64,000 nt of DNA, taken from the NCBI RefSeq assembly GCF_000769405.2, contig NZ_CP053439.1, positions 3,224,001-3,288,000 on the forward strand, written 5' to 3'. The translations under genes were made by a program, and so were the position numbers. The notes beneath the pieces are model-generated. The model was not told where the DNA came from. It made no database searches and saw nothing but the letters and a program-made list of their open reading frames with translations. The DNA comes from Rhizobium brockwellii (lineage in GTDB: Bacteria > Pseudomonadota > Alphaproteobacteria > Rhizobiales > Rhizobiaceae). This document shows, one piece after another, positions 1 to 8,541 of the stretch (positions within the stretch are counted from its first letter, which is position 1; the number at the start of each line of letters is the position of its first letter).

Positions 1-1548
1 CTCGGCCGCGCGATCAAATTCCGTCCGGACCGCGACGAGGATATGAGCGCCACCGGCAAGCGCCACGATTTCCTCGTCGATTACGAGGTGGGCTTCGATG
101 CCGAAGGCCGCATCCACGCGGTCGACGCGACCTATGCTGCGCGCTGCGGCTTCTCCTCCGACCTCTCAGGGCCGGTAACCGACCGTGCCCTGTTCCATGC
201 CGATTCCAGCTATTTCTATCCGCATGTGCATCTGATCTCGAAGCCGCTGAAGACGCACACCGTCTCCAACACCGCCTTCCGCGGTTTCGGCGGGCCGCAG
301 GGCATGCTCGGCGCCGAACGCTTCATCGAGGAGATCGCCTATGCCCTCGGCAAGGATCCGCTTGATGTCCGCAAGCTGAATTTCTACGGGCAGCCGGGCT
401 CCGGGCGCACGCTCACCCCCTACCATCAGGAGGTCGAGGACAACATCATCGCCCGCATCGTCGAGGAGCTGGAGGAAACGGCCGAATACCGGGCGCGGCG
501 CAACGCCATCATCGCCTTCAATCGCGACAGCCGCTACATCAGAAAAGGCATCGCTCTGACGCCGGTCAAATTCGGCATCTCCTTCACCATGACCGCCTTC
601 AACCAGGCTGGCGCCCTCGTCCATATCTACCAGGACGGCTCGATCCACCTGAACCATGGCGGCACAGAAATGGGCCAAGGCCTCTACACCAAGGTGGCGC
701 AGGTGCTGGCCGACAGCTTCCAGGTCGATATCGACAGGGTGAAGATCACGGCGACGACCACCGCCAAAGTGCCGAATACCTCGGCCACCGCGGCGTCCTC
801 CGGCTCGGACCTCAACGGCATGGCCGCCTATGACGCTGCCCGCCAGATCAAGGAACGGCTGGTGGCCTTTGCCGCCGAGAAATGGGATGTTGGCCCCGCC
901 GACGTCGTCTTCCTGCCGAACCGCGTGCGCGTCGGCGAGATCGAGATCCCCTTCCCCGATTTCATCAAGCAGGCCTATTTCGCCCGCGTCCAGCTTTCCG
1001 CCGCCGGCTTCTACAAGACGCCGAAGATCCACTGGGACCGCAAGGCCGGCCGCGGCACGCCCTTCTATTATTTCGCCTACGGCGCCTCCTGCACCGAGGT
1101 CTCGATCGACACGCTGACGGGCGAATATCTGATCGACCGTACCGACATCCTCCACGATGTCGGTCGCTCGTTGAATCCGGCGATCGACATGGGCCAGGTC
1201 GAAGGCGCCTTCGTCCAAGGCCTGGGCTGGCTGACGACGGAAGAACTCTGGTGGGATGACAAGGGCCGGCTGCGCACCCACGCCCCCTCGACCTATAAGA
1301 TCCCGCTCGCTTCGGACCGTCCGAAGATCTTCAACGTGCGCCTCGCCGAATGGTCCGAGAACACTGAGGCCACCATCGGCCGCTCCAAGGCCGTCGGCGA
1401 ACCACCCTTGATGCTGGCGATCTCGGTGCTGGAAGCACTGTCGATGGCCGTGGCAAGCGTCGCGGATTATCGGGTCTGCCCGAGGCTCGACGCGCCGGCG
1501 ACACCGGAGCGGGTGTTGATGGCGGTCGAGCGGATGAAGCGGGTGTAG
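1..1548 (+). CDS. xdhB: Xanthine dehydrogenase molybdopterin-binding subunit, C-terminal part
   Basis: This is the large molybdenum-cofactor subunit of xanthine dehydrogenase, which oxidises hypoxanthine and xanthine to urate in the cytoplasm. The reading frame is open from base 1, so the N-terminus lies outside the window; 515 residues are present. Visible family motifs are FRGFGGPQG near residue 96 (with the substrate-contacting Arg), GTEMGQGLYTKV near residue 220, and GEPPLMLAISVLEAL near residue 467, whose Glu is the family's catalytic base. The full family protein is about 780 residues, so roughly the last two thirds is seen. The ATG at 43 is internal. xdhC follows after a 270-base repeat-bearing gap, the usual xdhABC order. 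Identification is firm. Confidence 0.95.
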   Translation, partial: LGRAIKFRPDRDEDMSATGKRHDFLVDYEVGFDAEGRIHAVDATYAARCGFSSDLSGPVTDRALFHADSSYFYPHVHLISKPLKTHTVSNTAFRGFGGPQGMLGAERFIEEIAYALGKDPLDVRKLNFYGQPGSGRTLTPYHQEVEDNIIARIVEELEETAEYRARRNAIIAFNRDSRYIRKGIALTPVKFGISFTMTAFNQAGALVHIYQDGSIHLNHGGTEMGQGLYTKVAQVLADSFQVDIDRVKITATTTAKVPNTSATAASSGSDLNGMAAYDAARQIKERLVAFAAEKWDVGPADVVFLPNRVRVGEIEIPFPDFIKQAYFARVQLSAAGFYKTPKIHWDRKAGRGTPFYYFAYGASCTEVSIDTLTGEYLIDRTDILHDVGRSLNPAIDMGQVEGAFVQGLGWLTTEELWWDDKGRLRTHAPSTYKIPLASDRPKIFNVRLAEWSENTEATIGRSKAVGEPPLMLAISVLEALSMAVASVADYRVCPRLDAPATPERVLMAVERMKRV

Positions 1549-1608
1549 GATGCGTCCGGCTGATTTGTTGTTTGAGCGGCACCCGCAGAGAGGTTGGAGT
1601 GGGCGGCG

Positions 1609-1785
1609 CCCCCCTCTGTCCTGCCGGACATCTCCCCCACAAAGAGGGAGATCGGCAAGACCGAACGCACCGCACCTTAATGCCCTAGCATTACGTCATG
1701 AAACTCTACGCCACAGCTGCCTTGTCCCGGGAAGCTCGCGCCTCGTGCTAATCTCCGGGGAGATGTCCGGCAGGACAGAGGGGGG
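1609..1785. repeat. Long perfect inverted repeat between xdhB and xdhC
   Basis: A 29-base sequence at 1609-1637 (core CTGTCCTGCCGGACAT) recurs exactly as its reverse complement at 1757-1785, with 119 bases between the arms. The arms sit in the xdhB-xdhC gap. This is the type of dispersed intergenic repeat found in rhizobial genomes. The gap of 270 bases holds no convincing gene. Transcription through it would bring the arms together as a long stem upstream of xdhC. Confidence 0.8.
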
Positions 1786-1818
1786 TGCCACGCCCACCCG
1801 CTCATCGGCCTTTCACCC

Positions 1819-2634
1819 ATGACCGACCTCTCCAGCTTCATCACCGCCCACCCAGACTGCATCCTCGTCGATATCACCGGCACGCAAGGCTCGACCCCAC
1901 GCGAGGCCGGCACCTTCATGCTCGTCTCGGCTGAAGCCCTGTGGAGCACGATCGGCGGCGGCCAGTTCGAATTCATGGCGATCGCGAATGCGCGGGACAT
2001 GCTCGCGGGAACCGGCGGGATGGCGGAGATGGATATCCCGCTCGGGCCTGATATCGGCCAGTGCTGCGGTGGGCGCACGCAGTTACGGTTTCGCCGGGTG
2101 ACGCAGGCGGTTGCTGAAGAAATCGAAGCCAGGCTAACCAGTGAGATCGAGCGCCTCCCCGAGGTTTATCTCTTCGGTGCCGGCCATGTCGGCCGGGCGC
2201 TGGCTGCGGCCTTGGCGCCGCTGCCGCTGTCGGTGACGGTCGTCGAAACGCGGCAGGAAGAGCTCGCCAACCTGCCGGCAGAGACCAAGGCGCGACTTGT
2301 GCCGATGCCGGAAGCACTGGTGAAGGATATTCCGGCCGGCGGCGTGGTGGTCATCCTGACGCACGACCACGCGCTGGATTTCCTCATCGCCCGCGAGGCA
2401 CTGGAAAAGACCGACCTCGCCTATACCGGCATGATCGGCTCGGCCACTAAGCGCGCCACCTTCGCCAGCTGGCTTTCCCGCGAAGGTGGCGGAGAACGCG
2501 GCTGGATGGAGCGGCTGACGCTGCCGATCGGCGGCTCGGCAGTCAGGGACAAGCGTCCTGAGGTGATCGCCGCCATGACCGCCGCCGAGATCCTGACGGC
2601 GCTCGCTGCCTACCGCATGCGCTCGTCTTCGTAA
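1819..2634 (+). CDS. xdhC: Xanthine dehydrogenase accessory protein XdhC
   Basis: XdhC binds the molybdenum cofactor, favours its sulfurated form and inserts it into XdhB. It is not part of the mature enzyme. The 271-residue length fits the family. The N-terminal XdhC/CoxI domain contains the conserved stretch TGTQGSTPREAGT at about residues 16-28 and the Gly-rich TIGGGQFEF. The C-terminal Rossmann domain starts with VYLFGAGHVGRAL at about residue 115. It ends at a TAA that overlaps the 3' end of a small convergent gene by 25 bases. It belongs functionally with xdhB upstream. Confidence 0.93.
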   Translation: MTDLSSFITAHPDCILVDITGTQGSTPREAGTFMLVSAEALWSTIGGGQFEFMAIANARDMLAGTGGMAEMDIPLGPDIGQCCGGRTQLRFRRVTQAVAEEIEARLTSEIERLPEVYLFGAGHVGRALAAALAPLPLSVTVVETRQEELANLPAETKARLVPMPEALVKDIPAGGVVVILTHDHALDFLIAREALEKTDLAYTGMIGSATKRATFASWLSREGGGERGWMERLTLPIGGSAVRDKRPEVIAAMTAAEILTALAAYRMRSSS

Positions 2635-2801
2635 TAGGGATCGCGCCCGTCGAGGAAACCGAGAGCGCGCTTGACGCGATCGGGCGCCGTGTCGAGATCG
2701 AGGCTGGGCATGCGCCAGATCAGCGCCAGCCGGCCGCCGATGCGCCGGAAAATTCCGATGGTCTGCTGCGGCGGGCTCTGTTCGATAGCATAGCAATCCA
2801 T
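2610..2801 (-). CDS. Small conserved hypothetical protein
   Basis: A 63-residue product beginning MDCYAIEQSPPQQTIG and ending with the acidic/aromatic tail LGFLDGRDPYYEDERMR. A good Shine-Dalgarno (GAGGTGA, five bases before the ATG at 2801) supports the start. It is convergent with xdhC and overlaps its last 25 bases, and it is divergent from the LysR gene, with a 101-base shared upstream region. I recognise no domain. There is no signal peptide or membrane segment. Its function is unknown, but the start signal and coding character suggest it is real. Confidence 0.6.
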   Translation of the reverse strand: MDCYAIEQSPPQQTIGIFRRIGGRLALIWRMPSLDLDTAPDRVKRALGFLDGRDPYYEDERMR

Positions 2802-2902
2802 GACATCACCTCAATGGTTTGATGGTATGAGTTGCAGTTTGCAGCCAAAAGTGCTGCAATTCCAATCGAACGACCGTATGTCTGCATCAAGAGAACTTAT
2901 CC

Positions 2903-3799
2903 ATGAAACTCTCCAAACAATTCCCGCTGAATGCGTTGCGCGTCTTCGAGGCAGCTGCCCGGCTCGGAAGTTTCACCAAGGCGGGCGACGAACTCGGCAT
3001 GACGCAGACCGCCGTCAGCTACCAGATCAAGCTGCTGGAGGAGAATGTCGGCGAGCCGCTCTTCCTGCGCCGTCCCCGCCAGATCGCACTGACGGAGACC
3101 GGCGAGCGGCTGGCGCCGAAGGTGACCGAAGCCTTTGCCATGCTGCACGACGCGATGGCGACGGCGCGCGACAGCGTCGAAGGCACGCTCGCCATCAGCT
3201 CCACCCATACCTTCGCCTCGAAGTGGCTGGCGCCGCGCCTTGGCTCCTTCCACTTGAAACATCCGGCAATCGCTGTGCGCTTTCAGGCGAGTTCGGATAT
3301 TATCGACTTCGCCCGCGAGCAGATCGATGTCGGCATCCGCTGGGGCGACGGCAACTGGCCGGGGCTGGCGCTGCACCGGCTGATGGGCCTGGAATTCACG
3401 CCGATGCTGAGCCCGAAGCTGGCGGAGACGGCAGGCGGCATCAAAGAACCGCGCGATCTCCTGAAGTTCGATCTTTTCGACGCCGGCGACATCTGGTGGA
3501 AACAATGGTTCGAGGCAGCCGGCGTCACGGAGACGGATCTCGATCGGCGCCCGCGCAACCAGCTTGGCTCCCAGGCGGTGGAAGCCGATGCGGCGATCGC
3601 CGGCCATGGCGTCGCCATTCTCCATCCGGCCTTCTATGCGGCTGAGATCGCGCTCGGCCGGCTCTATCAGCCCTTCGAACTGACCCGCAGCGACGGCAAG
3701 GCCTACTGGCTCGTCTACCCCGAAAACCGTCGCAACGTGCCCAAGATCAAGGCCTTCCGCAACTGGATCCTTGAGGAGATGAAGGCAGCCGGCAATTGA
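2903..3799 (+). CDS. LysR-family transcriptional regulator (GcvA-like)
   Basis: A 298-residue LysR regulator. The winged helix-turn-helix covers about residues 8-65 (NALRVFEAAARLGSFTKAG, then TQTAVSYQIKLLEE). The LysR substrate-binding fold follows, with SSTHTFASKWLAPRLGSF, typical of the GcvA subgroup. The start ATG lies shortly after a divergent promoter region shared with the small minus-strand gene at 2610-2801. It sits between xdhC and the puuD/guaD pair, so control of purine catabolism is a plausible but unproven role. It could instead regulate something unlinked. Confidence 0.88.
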   Translation: MKLSKQFPLNALRVFEAAARLGSFTKAGDELGMTQTAVSYQIKLLEENVGEPLFLRRPRQIALTETGERLAPKVTEAFAMLHDAMATARDSVEGTLAISSTHTFASKWLAPRLGSFHLKHPAIAVRFQASSDIIDFAREQIDVGIRWGDGNWPGLALHRLMGLEFTPMLSPKLAETAGGIKEPRDLLKFDLFDAGDIWWKQWFEAAGVTETDLDRRPRNQLGSQAVEADAAIAGHGVAILHPAFYAAEIALGRLYQPFELTRSDGKAYWLVYPENRRNVPKIKAFRNWILEEMKAAGN

Positions 3800-3814
3800 T
3801 GCCGCCTAAAACTG

Positions 3815-3840
3815 TAGAGCGGTTTTCGGACAACGACATA
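3815..3840. repeat. Relic of the rhizobial 'GCGGTTTTCGGAC' palindromic repeat
   Basis: The sequence GAGCGGTTTTCGGACAACGA just after the LysR stop matches one inner arm of the complete repeats at 12173-12222 and 46911-46959. The partner arm is missing, so this is a decayed or partial copy. Confidence 0.4.
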
Positions 3841-3883
3841 CCGAACCCAGTTCAAGAGCCGGGTCCGGTGCTGTGGTCCGTCT

Positions 3884-4216
3884 TCAATATCCCAGTTCCG
3901 GCGCATAAAAACAGCGCGGCGTATCCTCGTTCGGGAACAGACAGAGATGATAGTCGTTATCGCCGGATTGCATTGCCTTCGTCATTGGCAGCAGGAAGAC
4001 ATGAGCATGCGTGACCAACCGGTGGTCGCCCGGCATCAGCGTCACACGATATCCACCTGGCGTCACTGCCACGCTTTTCGAAGGGATCATCTGGCAATCG
4101 CCATTATGACTGTCGCCGTTGCAACAATAGGGGTCATAACTCCACCCCGAAGGTGCGTCGTGAGCCGTCGCCAACGACGCATACGCAATCATCACACACG
4201 TCAGAATGCTGCGCAT
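3884..4216 (-). CDS. Small exported Cys-containing hypothetical protein
   Basis: A product of 110 residues with an N-terminal signal peptide (MRSILTCVMIAYASLATAHD, likely cleaved after ATA). The mature part is rich in Cys (CCNGDSHNGDC, LCLF, RCFY), suggesting disulfides in the periplasm. I chose the second ATG, at 4216, because the GGAGA at 4225-4229 is eight bases from it but only two bases from the first ATG at 4222. No named domain is recognised. Similar short proteins starting HDAPSGWSYDP are, to my recollection, widespread in rhizobia. Function unknown. Confidence 0.7.
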   Translation of the reverse strand: MRSILTCVMIAYASLATAHDAPSGWSYDPYCCNGDSHNGDCQMIPSKSVAVTPGGYRVTLMPGDHRLVTHAHVFLLPMTKAMQSGDNDYHLCLFPNEDTPRCFYAPELGY

Positions 4217-4379
4217 GGGCATCTTCTCCGTCGATGAATGCGCCGCCGATGATCTAACGGTTCTTATTTTATTCCGGCGGCCCGCAAAATAACTGTAATC
4301 GAGTCGTCGCAGTTCAAGGCCTGCTGAATTAGCAGATCAAGTATAAGGCAGGGATAATACACAGCCTTCTCGGCAGCTT

Positions 4380-4466
4380 TTAGGCACGCGACAGCAGATC
4401 GGCGATGCGGCTGCGATCGGCAGCTTCGGCAAAACCGCTGAAGATCTCGACAAGCGCAGCGATCAT
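4380..4466 (-). CDS. Possible 28-residue small protein
   Basis: A short frame encoding 28 residues (starting MIAALVEIFSGFAEA, ending IADLLSRA) is preceded by AGGAG at 4474-4478, seven bases before its ATG. The peptide would be a short amphipathic helix rich in Ala and Leu. It lies in the 366-base gap between the exported protein gene and puuD, divergent from puuD. Nothing else recognisable is in this gap. The start signal is good, but a frame this short can arise by chance. Confidence 0.33.
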   Translation of the reverse strand: MIAALVEIFSGFAEAADRSRIADLLSRA

Positions 4467-4582
4467 TCCATTGCTCCTGTGGTCAGCGTCAGCTGTTGCG
4501 CGTGTGCAGTTCTTCAATCTCCTCTTCCCTCCCCGCCAAAATTTCCGCAATGTCACGAGTCGGAGGAAGATAGGGGAACTCG

Positions 4583-5821
4583 ATGTATGAATATGCCATA
4601 GCATGGGAATGGCTCGCCTTTGCGGCGCGCTGGTTCCATGTCATTACCGCGATCGCCTGGATCGGATCGTCCTTTTATTTTATCGCGCTCGATCTCGGAC
4701 TGGTGAAACGCCCGCATCTGCCGCCCGGCGCCTATGGCGAGGAATGGCAGGTTCATGGCGGCGGCTTCTACCATGTCCAGAAATATCTGGTGGCGCCCGC
4801 CCAGATGCCGGAGCACCTGACCTGGTTCAAATACGAGAGCTATTTCACCTGGATTTCCGGCTTTCTGATGCTGTGCATCGTCTATTACGGCGGTGCCGAC
4901 CTGTTCCTTATCGACCGGCATGTGCTCGATATCAGTCCGCCCGTCGCCATCCTGATCTCGCTGGCGTCGCTTGCCCTCGGCTGGATCGTCTACGATCTGC
5001 TCTGCAAGTCGCCGCTTGGGCGGAACACCTGGGGACTGATGGCGGTGCTCTATGTCGTGCTGGTCTTCATGGCCTGGGGCTATACGCAGCTCTTCACCGG
5101 CCGCGCCGCCTTCCTGCATCTCGGCGCCTTCACCGCGACGATCATGTCGGCCAATGTCTTCATGATCATCATTCCGAACCAGAAGATCGTCGTCGCCGAC
5201 CTCATCGCCGGACGGGTTCCCGATCCTAAATATGGGCAGGTCGCCAAGCAGCGTTCGCTGCATAACAACTACCTGACGCTGCCCGTCATCTTCTTCATGC
5301 TGTCGAACCATTATCCGCTCTCCTTCGGTACGCAGTTCAACTGGGTGATCGCCGCTCTGGTCTTCCTGATGGGCGTCACCATCCGCCACTGGTTCAACAC
5401 GACGCATGCCAGGAAGGGTCGGCCGACCTGGACCTGGATCGTCACCGTCATTCTCTTCATCCTGATCATGTGGCTTTCGACCGTGCCGAAGCTGCTGACC
5501 GGCGAAACCGATGCGGCGGCGGTCGCCCCCGCCTTCCAGCAATTTGCCGGCGATCCGCATTTCCCCGCCGTCAAGCAACTGGTCTCGACGCGCTGTTCCA
5601 TGTGCCACGCGGCCGAGCCGGTCTATGAGGGCATCGTGCGGCCGCCGAAGGGCGTGATGCTCGAAAACGACGCGGAAATTGCCGCCCATGCCCGCGAGAT
5701 CTATATACAGGCGGGCCGCAGCCATGCCATGCCGCCCGGCAACATCACCGACATCACGCCGGACGAACGCAAGCTGCTGGTCGCCTGGTTCGAGAGCGCA
5801 GTCGAAGGCAAGAAACAATGA
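4583..5821 (+). CDS. puuD: Membrane urate oxidase/hydroxylase PuuD with cytochrome c tail
   Basis: PuuD oxidises urate to 5-hydroxyisourate at the inner membrane and passes electrons to a C-terminal cytochrome c domain. The 412-residue protein starts with EWLAFAARWFHVITAIAWIG and has about eight hydrophobic segments up to residue 310. The heme-binding CSMCH lies at residues 338-342, followed by a Met-containing region (AMPPGNI) near the C-terminus that can supply the axial ligand. The start at 4583 follows AGGGGAA. The stop overlaps the next gene in ATGA, so puuD and guaD are translationally coupled. It replaces soluble uricase, which is not seen here. Confidence 0.93.
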   Translation: MYEYAIAWEWLAFAARWFHVITAIAWIGSSFYFIALDLGLVKRPHLPPGAYGEEWQVHGGGFYHVQKYLVAPAQMPEHLTWFKYESYFTWISGFLMLCIVYYGGADLFLIDRHVLDISPPVAILISLASLALGWIVYDLLCKSPLGRNTWGLMAVLYVVLVFMAWGYTQLFTGRAAFLHLGAFTATIMSANVFMIIIPNQKIVVADLIAGRVPDPKYGQVAKQRSLHNNYLTLPVIFFMLSNHYPLSFGTQFNWVIAALVFLMGVTIRHWFNTTHARKGRPTWTWIVTVILFILIMWLSTVPKLLTGETDAAAVAPAFQQFAGDPHFPAVKQLVSTRCSMCHAAEPVYEGIVRPPKGVMLENDAEIAAHAREIYIQAGRSHAMPPGNITDITPDERKLLVAWFESAVEGKKQ

Positions 5822-7128
5822 CGACGACACTCCTGCGCGGCCGCCTGCTTTCCTTCCATCGCGCACCGCTAAGCCTCGCCGACAGCCAAAGCTATCTCTA
5901 CGAAGAGGATGGCGGCCTGCTAGTCGAAGATGGGCTGATCACGGCAGTCGGTCCCTATGGTGACGTCAAGGCAAAAGCAGCGGAAGACACGGTCGAGATC
6001 GACCACCGCCCGCATCTGATCATGCCCGGCTTCATCGATATGCACCTGCATTTTCCGCAAATGCAGGTGATCGCCTCCTACGCCGCCAATCTGCTCGAGT
6101 GGCTGAACACCTACACCTTTCCCGAGGAATGCCGTTTCGTCGAAAGTGCGCATGCTGAAAGGATCGCCACGCATTTCTACGACGAGTTGATCCGCCACGG
6201 CACGACGACGGCGGTCGCCTATTGCTCCGTGCACAAGACCTCGGCCGACGCTTTCTTTGCCGAGGCGATGAGGCGCAATATGCGCATGGTCGGCGGCAAG
6301 GTGATGATGGACCGCAATGCCCCGCAGGGCCTGCTCGACACGCCCGAGATGGGCTATGACGAGACCCGCCAGGTGATATCGGACTGGCACGGCAAGGGCC
6401 GCAACCACGTCGCCATCACCCCGCGTTTTGCCATCACCTCGACACCGGCGCAGTTGGAAGCGACATCAGCGCTTGCCCGCGAATTTCCCGATCTGCACAT
6501 CCAGACGCATCTTTCGGAAAATCGCGACGAGATCAGATTTACCTGCGAGCTCTATCCCGACGCGCTCGACTATACCGACATCTATGCCCGCTACGGCCTG
6601 CTCGGGCCAAAAAGCCTCTTCGGCCACGCCATCCACCTGTCCGAGCGCGAGGCCGACGCGATGAGCGAGGCGGGTGCCGTCGCCGTCCACTGCCCGACCT
6701 CGAACCTCTTCCTCGGCTCGGGCCTGTTTCCGCTGAAGGCGCTGGCGCGGCGCGAAAAGCCGGTTCGCATCGGGGTGGCGACCGATATCGGCGGCGGTTC
6801 CAGCTATTCGATGCTGCGGACGATGGACGAGGCCTACAAGATCCAGCAGTTGCTCGGCGAACGGCTGAACCCGCTGGAAAGCTATTACCTGATGACCCTC
6901 GGCAATGCCGAGGCCCTATCGCTGGCGGACCGGATCGGCACGCTGGAACCCGGCACCGAGGCCGATCTCGTCGTTCTCGATGCGACGGCGACACCCGCCA
7001 TGGCGCTGAAGATGGAAGTGGTGAAGACGCTGACCGAGGAACTCTTCCTGCTACAGACGATGGGTGACGACCGGACGATCGCCGAGACCTATGTGGCCGG
7101 TGTTGCGTTGAAGGCGGGGCTTCGATGA
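5818..7128 (+). CDS. guaD: Guanine deaminase
   Basis: Guanine deaminase hydrolyses guanine to xanthine and ammonia, feeding xanthine dehydrogenase. The 436 residues carry amidohydrolase zinc motifs: PGFIDMHLHFPQ near residue 70, HIQTHLSEN near residue 228, a further conserved His in GHAIHLSE near residue 267, and an Asp in GVATDIGGGSSYS near residue 322. The NLLEWLNTYTFPEE stretch is typical of guanine deaminase among related amidohydrolases. It overlaps puuD by four bases (ATGA) and is probably co-transcribed with it. Confidence 0.92.
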   Translation: MTTTLLRGRLLSFHRAPLSLADSQSYLYEEDGGLLVEDGLITAVGPYGDVKAKAAEDTVEIDHRPHLIMPGFIDMHLHFPQMQVIASYAANLLEWLNTYTFPEECRFVESAHAERIATHFYDELIRHGTTTAVAYCSVHKTSADAFFAEAMRRNMRMVGGKVMMDRNAPQGLLDTPEMGYDETRQVISDWHGKGRNHVAITPRFAITSTPAQLEATSALAREFPDLHIQTHLSENRDEIRFTCELYPDALDYTDIYARYGLLGPKSLFGHAIHLSEREADAMSEAGAVAVHCPTSNLFLGSGLFPLKALARREKPVRIGVATDIGGGSSYSMLRTMDEAYKIQQLLGERLNPLESYYLMTLGNAEALSLADRIGTLEPGTEADLVVLDATATPAMALKMEVVKTLTEELFLLQTMGDDRTIAETYVAGVALKAGLR

Positions 7129-7250
7129 CACGGCCTGTTACTCTCGAATTTGGACCGTGAAAAGCTGCCCGGCACGGCCAATTTCCCGTCACGCTCCTGC
7201 GAAATTCATGGTATGGCCGATGGCCGCATTCAGATGTGAAGGTTCAATTC

Positions 7251-8393
7251 ATGGCCGCTCCGCTCACCATCGCCGACCTGAAAAAGCTCGCCCGGCGGCG
7301 TGTGCCGAAGATGTTTTTCGACTATGCGGATTCGGGCGCCTGGACGGAATCGACCTATGCGGCGAACGAGAGCGATTTCAGCCAGATCAAGCTGCGCCAG
7401 CGGGTGATGGTCGACATGACCAACCGCACGCTGGAAACGACGATGATCGGCCAAAAAGTGTCGATGCCCGTGGCGCTGGCGCCAACCGGCCTGACCGGCA
7501 TGCAGCATGCCGACGGCGAGATGCTGGCGGCACGCGCTGCCGAGGAGTTCGGCGTTCCCTTCACGCTTTCGACGATGAGCATCTGCTCGATCGAGGACGT
7601 GGCGTCAGCGACGACACGTCCCTTCTGGTTCCAGCTCTACGTGATGAGGGACAAGGATTTTGTCCTCAATCTCATCAACCGCGCTAAGGCGGCCGGATGC
7701 TCGGCGCTGGTGTTGACCGCTGATCTGCAGATCCTCGGCCAGCGGCATAAGGACCTGCGCAACGGCCTGTCGGCGCCGCCGAAATTCACCCCGAAACATG
7801 TCTGGCAGATGGCGACCCGGCCCCTCTGGTGCCTGGATATGCTGCAGACCAAGCGCCGCACCTTCGGCAATATCATTGGCCATGCGAAGAATGTCTCCAA
7901 TATCGCCTCGCTCTCCGTATGGACGCACGAGCAGTTCGACCCCCGGCTGTCCTGGGCCGATGTAGCCTGGATCAAGGAACAATGGGGCGGCCCGCTGATC
8001 ATCAAGGGCATACTCGATCCGGAGGATGCGAAGGCGGCCGTCGACACCGGCGCCGATGCGATCGTCGTCTCCAATCATGGCGGGCGTCAGCTTGACGGCG
8101 CCCCCTCCTCGATCAGCATGCTGCCGAAGATCGTCGACGCCGTCGGCGACCGTATCGAGATCCATCTCGATGGTGGCATCCGCTCCGGCCAGGACGTGCT
8201 GAAGGCCGTGGCGCTCGGCGCCAAGGGTACCTATATCGGCCGCCCCTTCCTCTACGGCCTCGGCGCCATGGGCAAGGAAGGCGTATCGCTGGCGCTCGGC
8301 ATCATCCGCAAGGAGATGGACATTACCATGGCGCTCTGCGGCAAGCGCGACATCAACGACGTGAATTCGTCGATCATCGACGGGCGGCAGTGA
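7251..8393 (+). CDS. lldD: FMN-dependent alpha-hydroxy-acid dehydrogenase, probable L-lactate dehydrogenase
   Basis: A 380-residue member of the FMN alpha-hydroxy-acid dehydrogenase family, most like LldD, which oxidises L-lactate to pyruvate at the membrane and donates electrons to quinone. The start ADLKKLARRRVPKMFFDYAD is characteristic. The catalytic His/Arg motif VSNHGGRQLDGAPS is near residue 280, and the FMN phosphate site DGGIRSGQDVLKA near residue 305. I chose the ATG at 7251, which has GAAGG eight bases upstream, over an in-frame GTG at 7236. Closely related oxidases (glycolate, mandelate) cannot be excluded by motif alone. Confidence 0.85.
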   Translation: MAAPLTIADLKKLARRRVPKMFFDYADSGAWTESTYAANESDFSQIKLRQRVMVDMTNRTLETTMIGQKVSMPVALAPTGLTGMQHADGEMLAARAAEEFGVPFTLSTMSICSIEDVASATTRPFWFQLYVMRDKDFVLNLINRAKAAGCSALVLTADLQILGQRHKDLRNGLSAPPKFTPKHVWQMATRPLWCLDMLQTKRRTFGNIIGHAKNVSNIASLSVWTHEQFDPRLSWADVAWIKEQWGGPLIIKGILDPEDAKAAVDTGADAIVVSNHGGRQLDGAPSSISMLPKIVDAVGDRIEIHLDGGIRSGQDVLKAVALGAKGTYIGRPFLYGLGAMGKEGVSLALGIIRKEMDITMALCGKRDINDVNSSIIDGRQ

Positions 8394-8541
8394 CCTGCCG
8401 CCAGCGACGGAAGCAACAACGGCTAACTGAATATCTCGATACTGGACGCTGCTCTCGGTCTTTCTAACCGCACGTTAAGCTTAGGTTGTATTTTCAGCGT
8501 GACCTCTTGAAAGCACAAAAGCGGTGCTTTATGTTTTACCC

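Noticed and set aside
4553..5866. 437-residue minus-strand frame opposite puuD
   Set aside because: Asp/Arg/His-rich shadow sequence with no domain. puuD on the plus strand has membrane segments and a CXXCH heme site.
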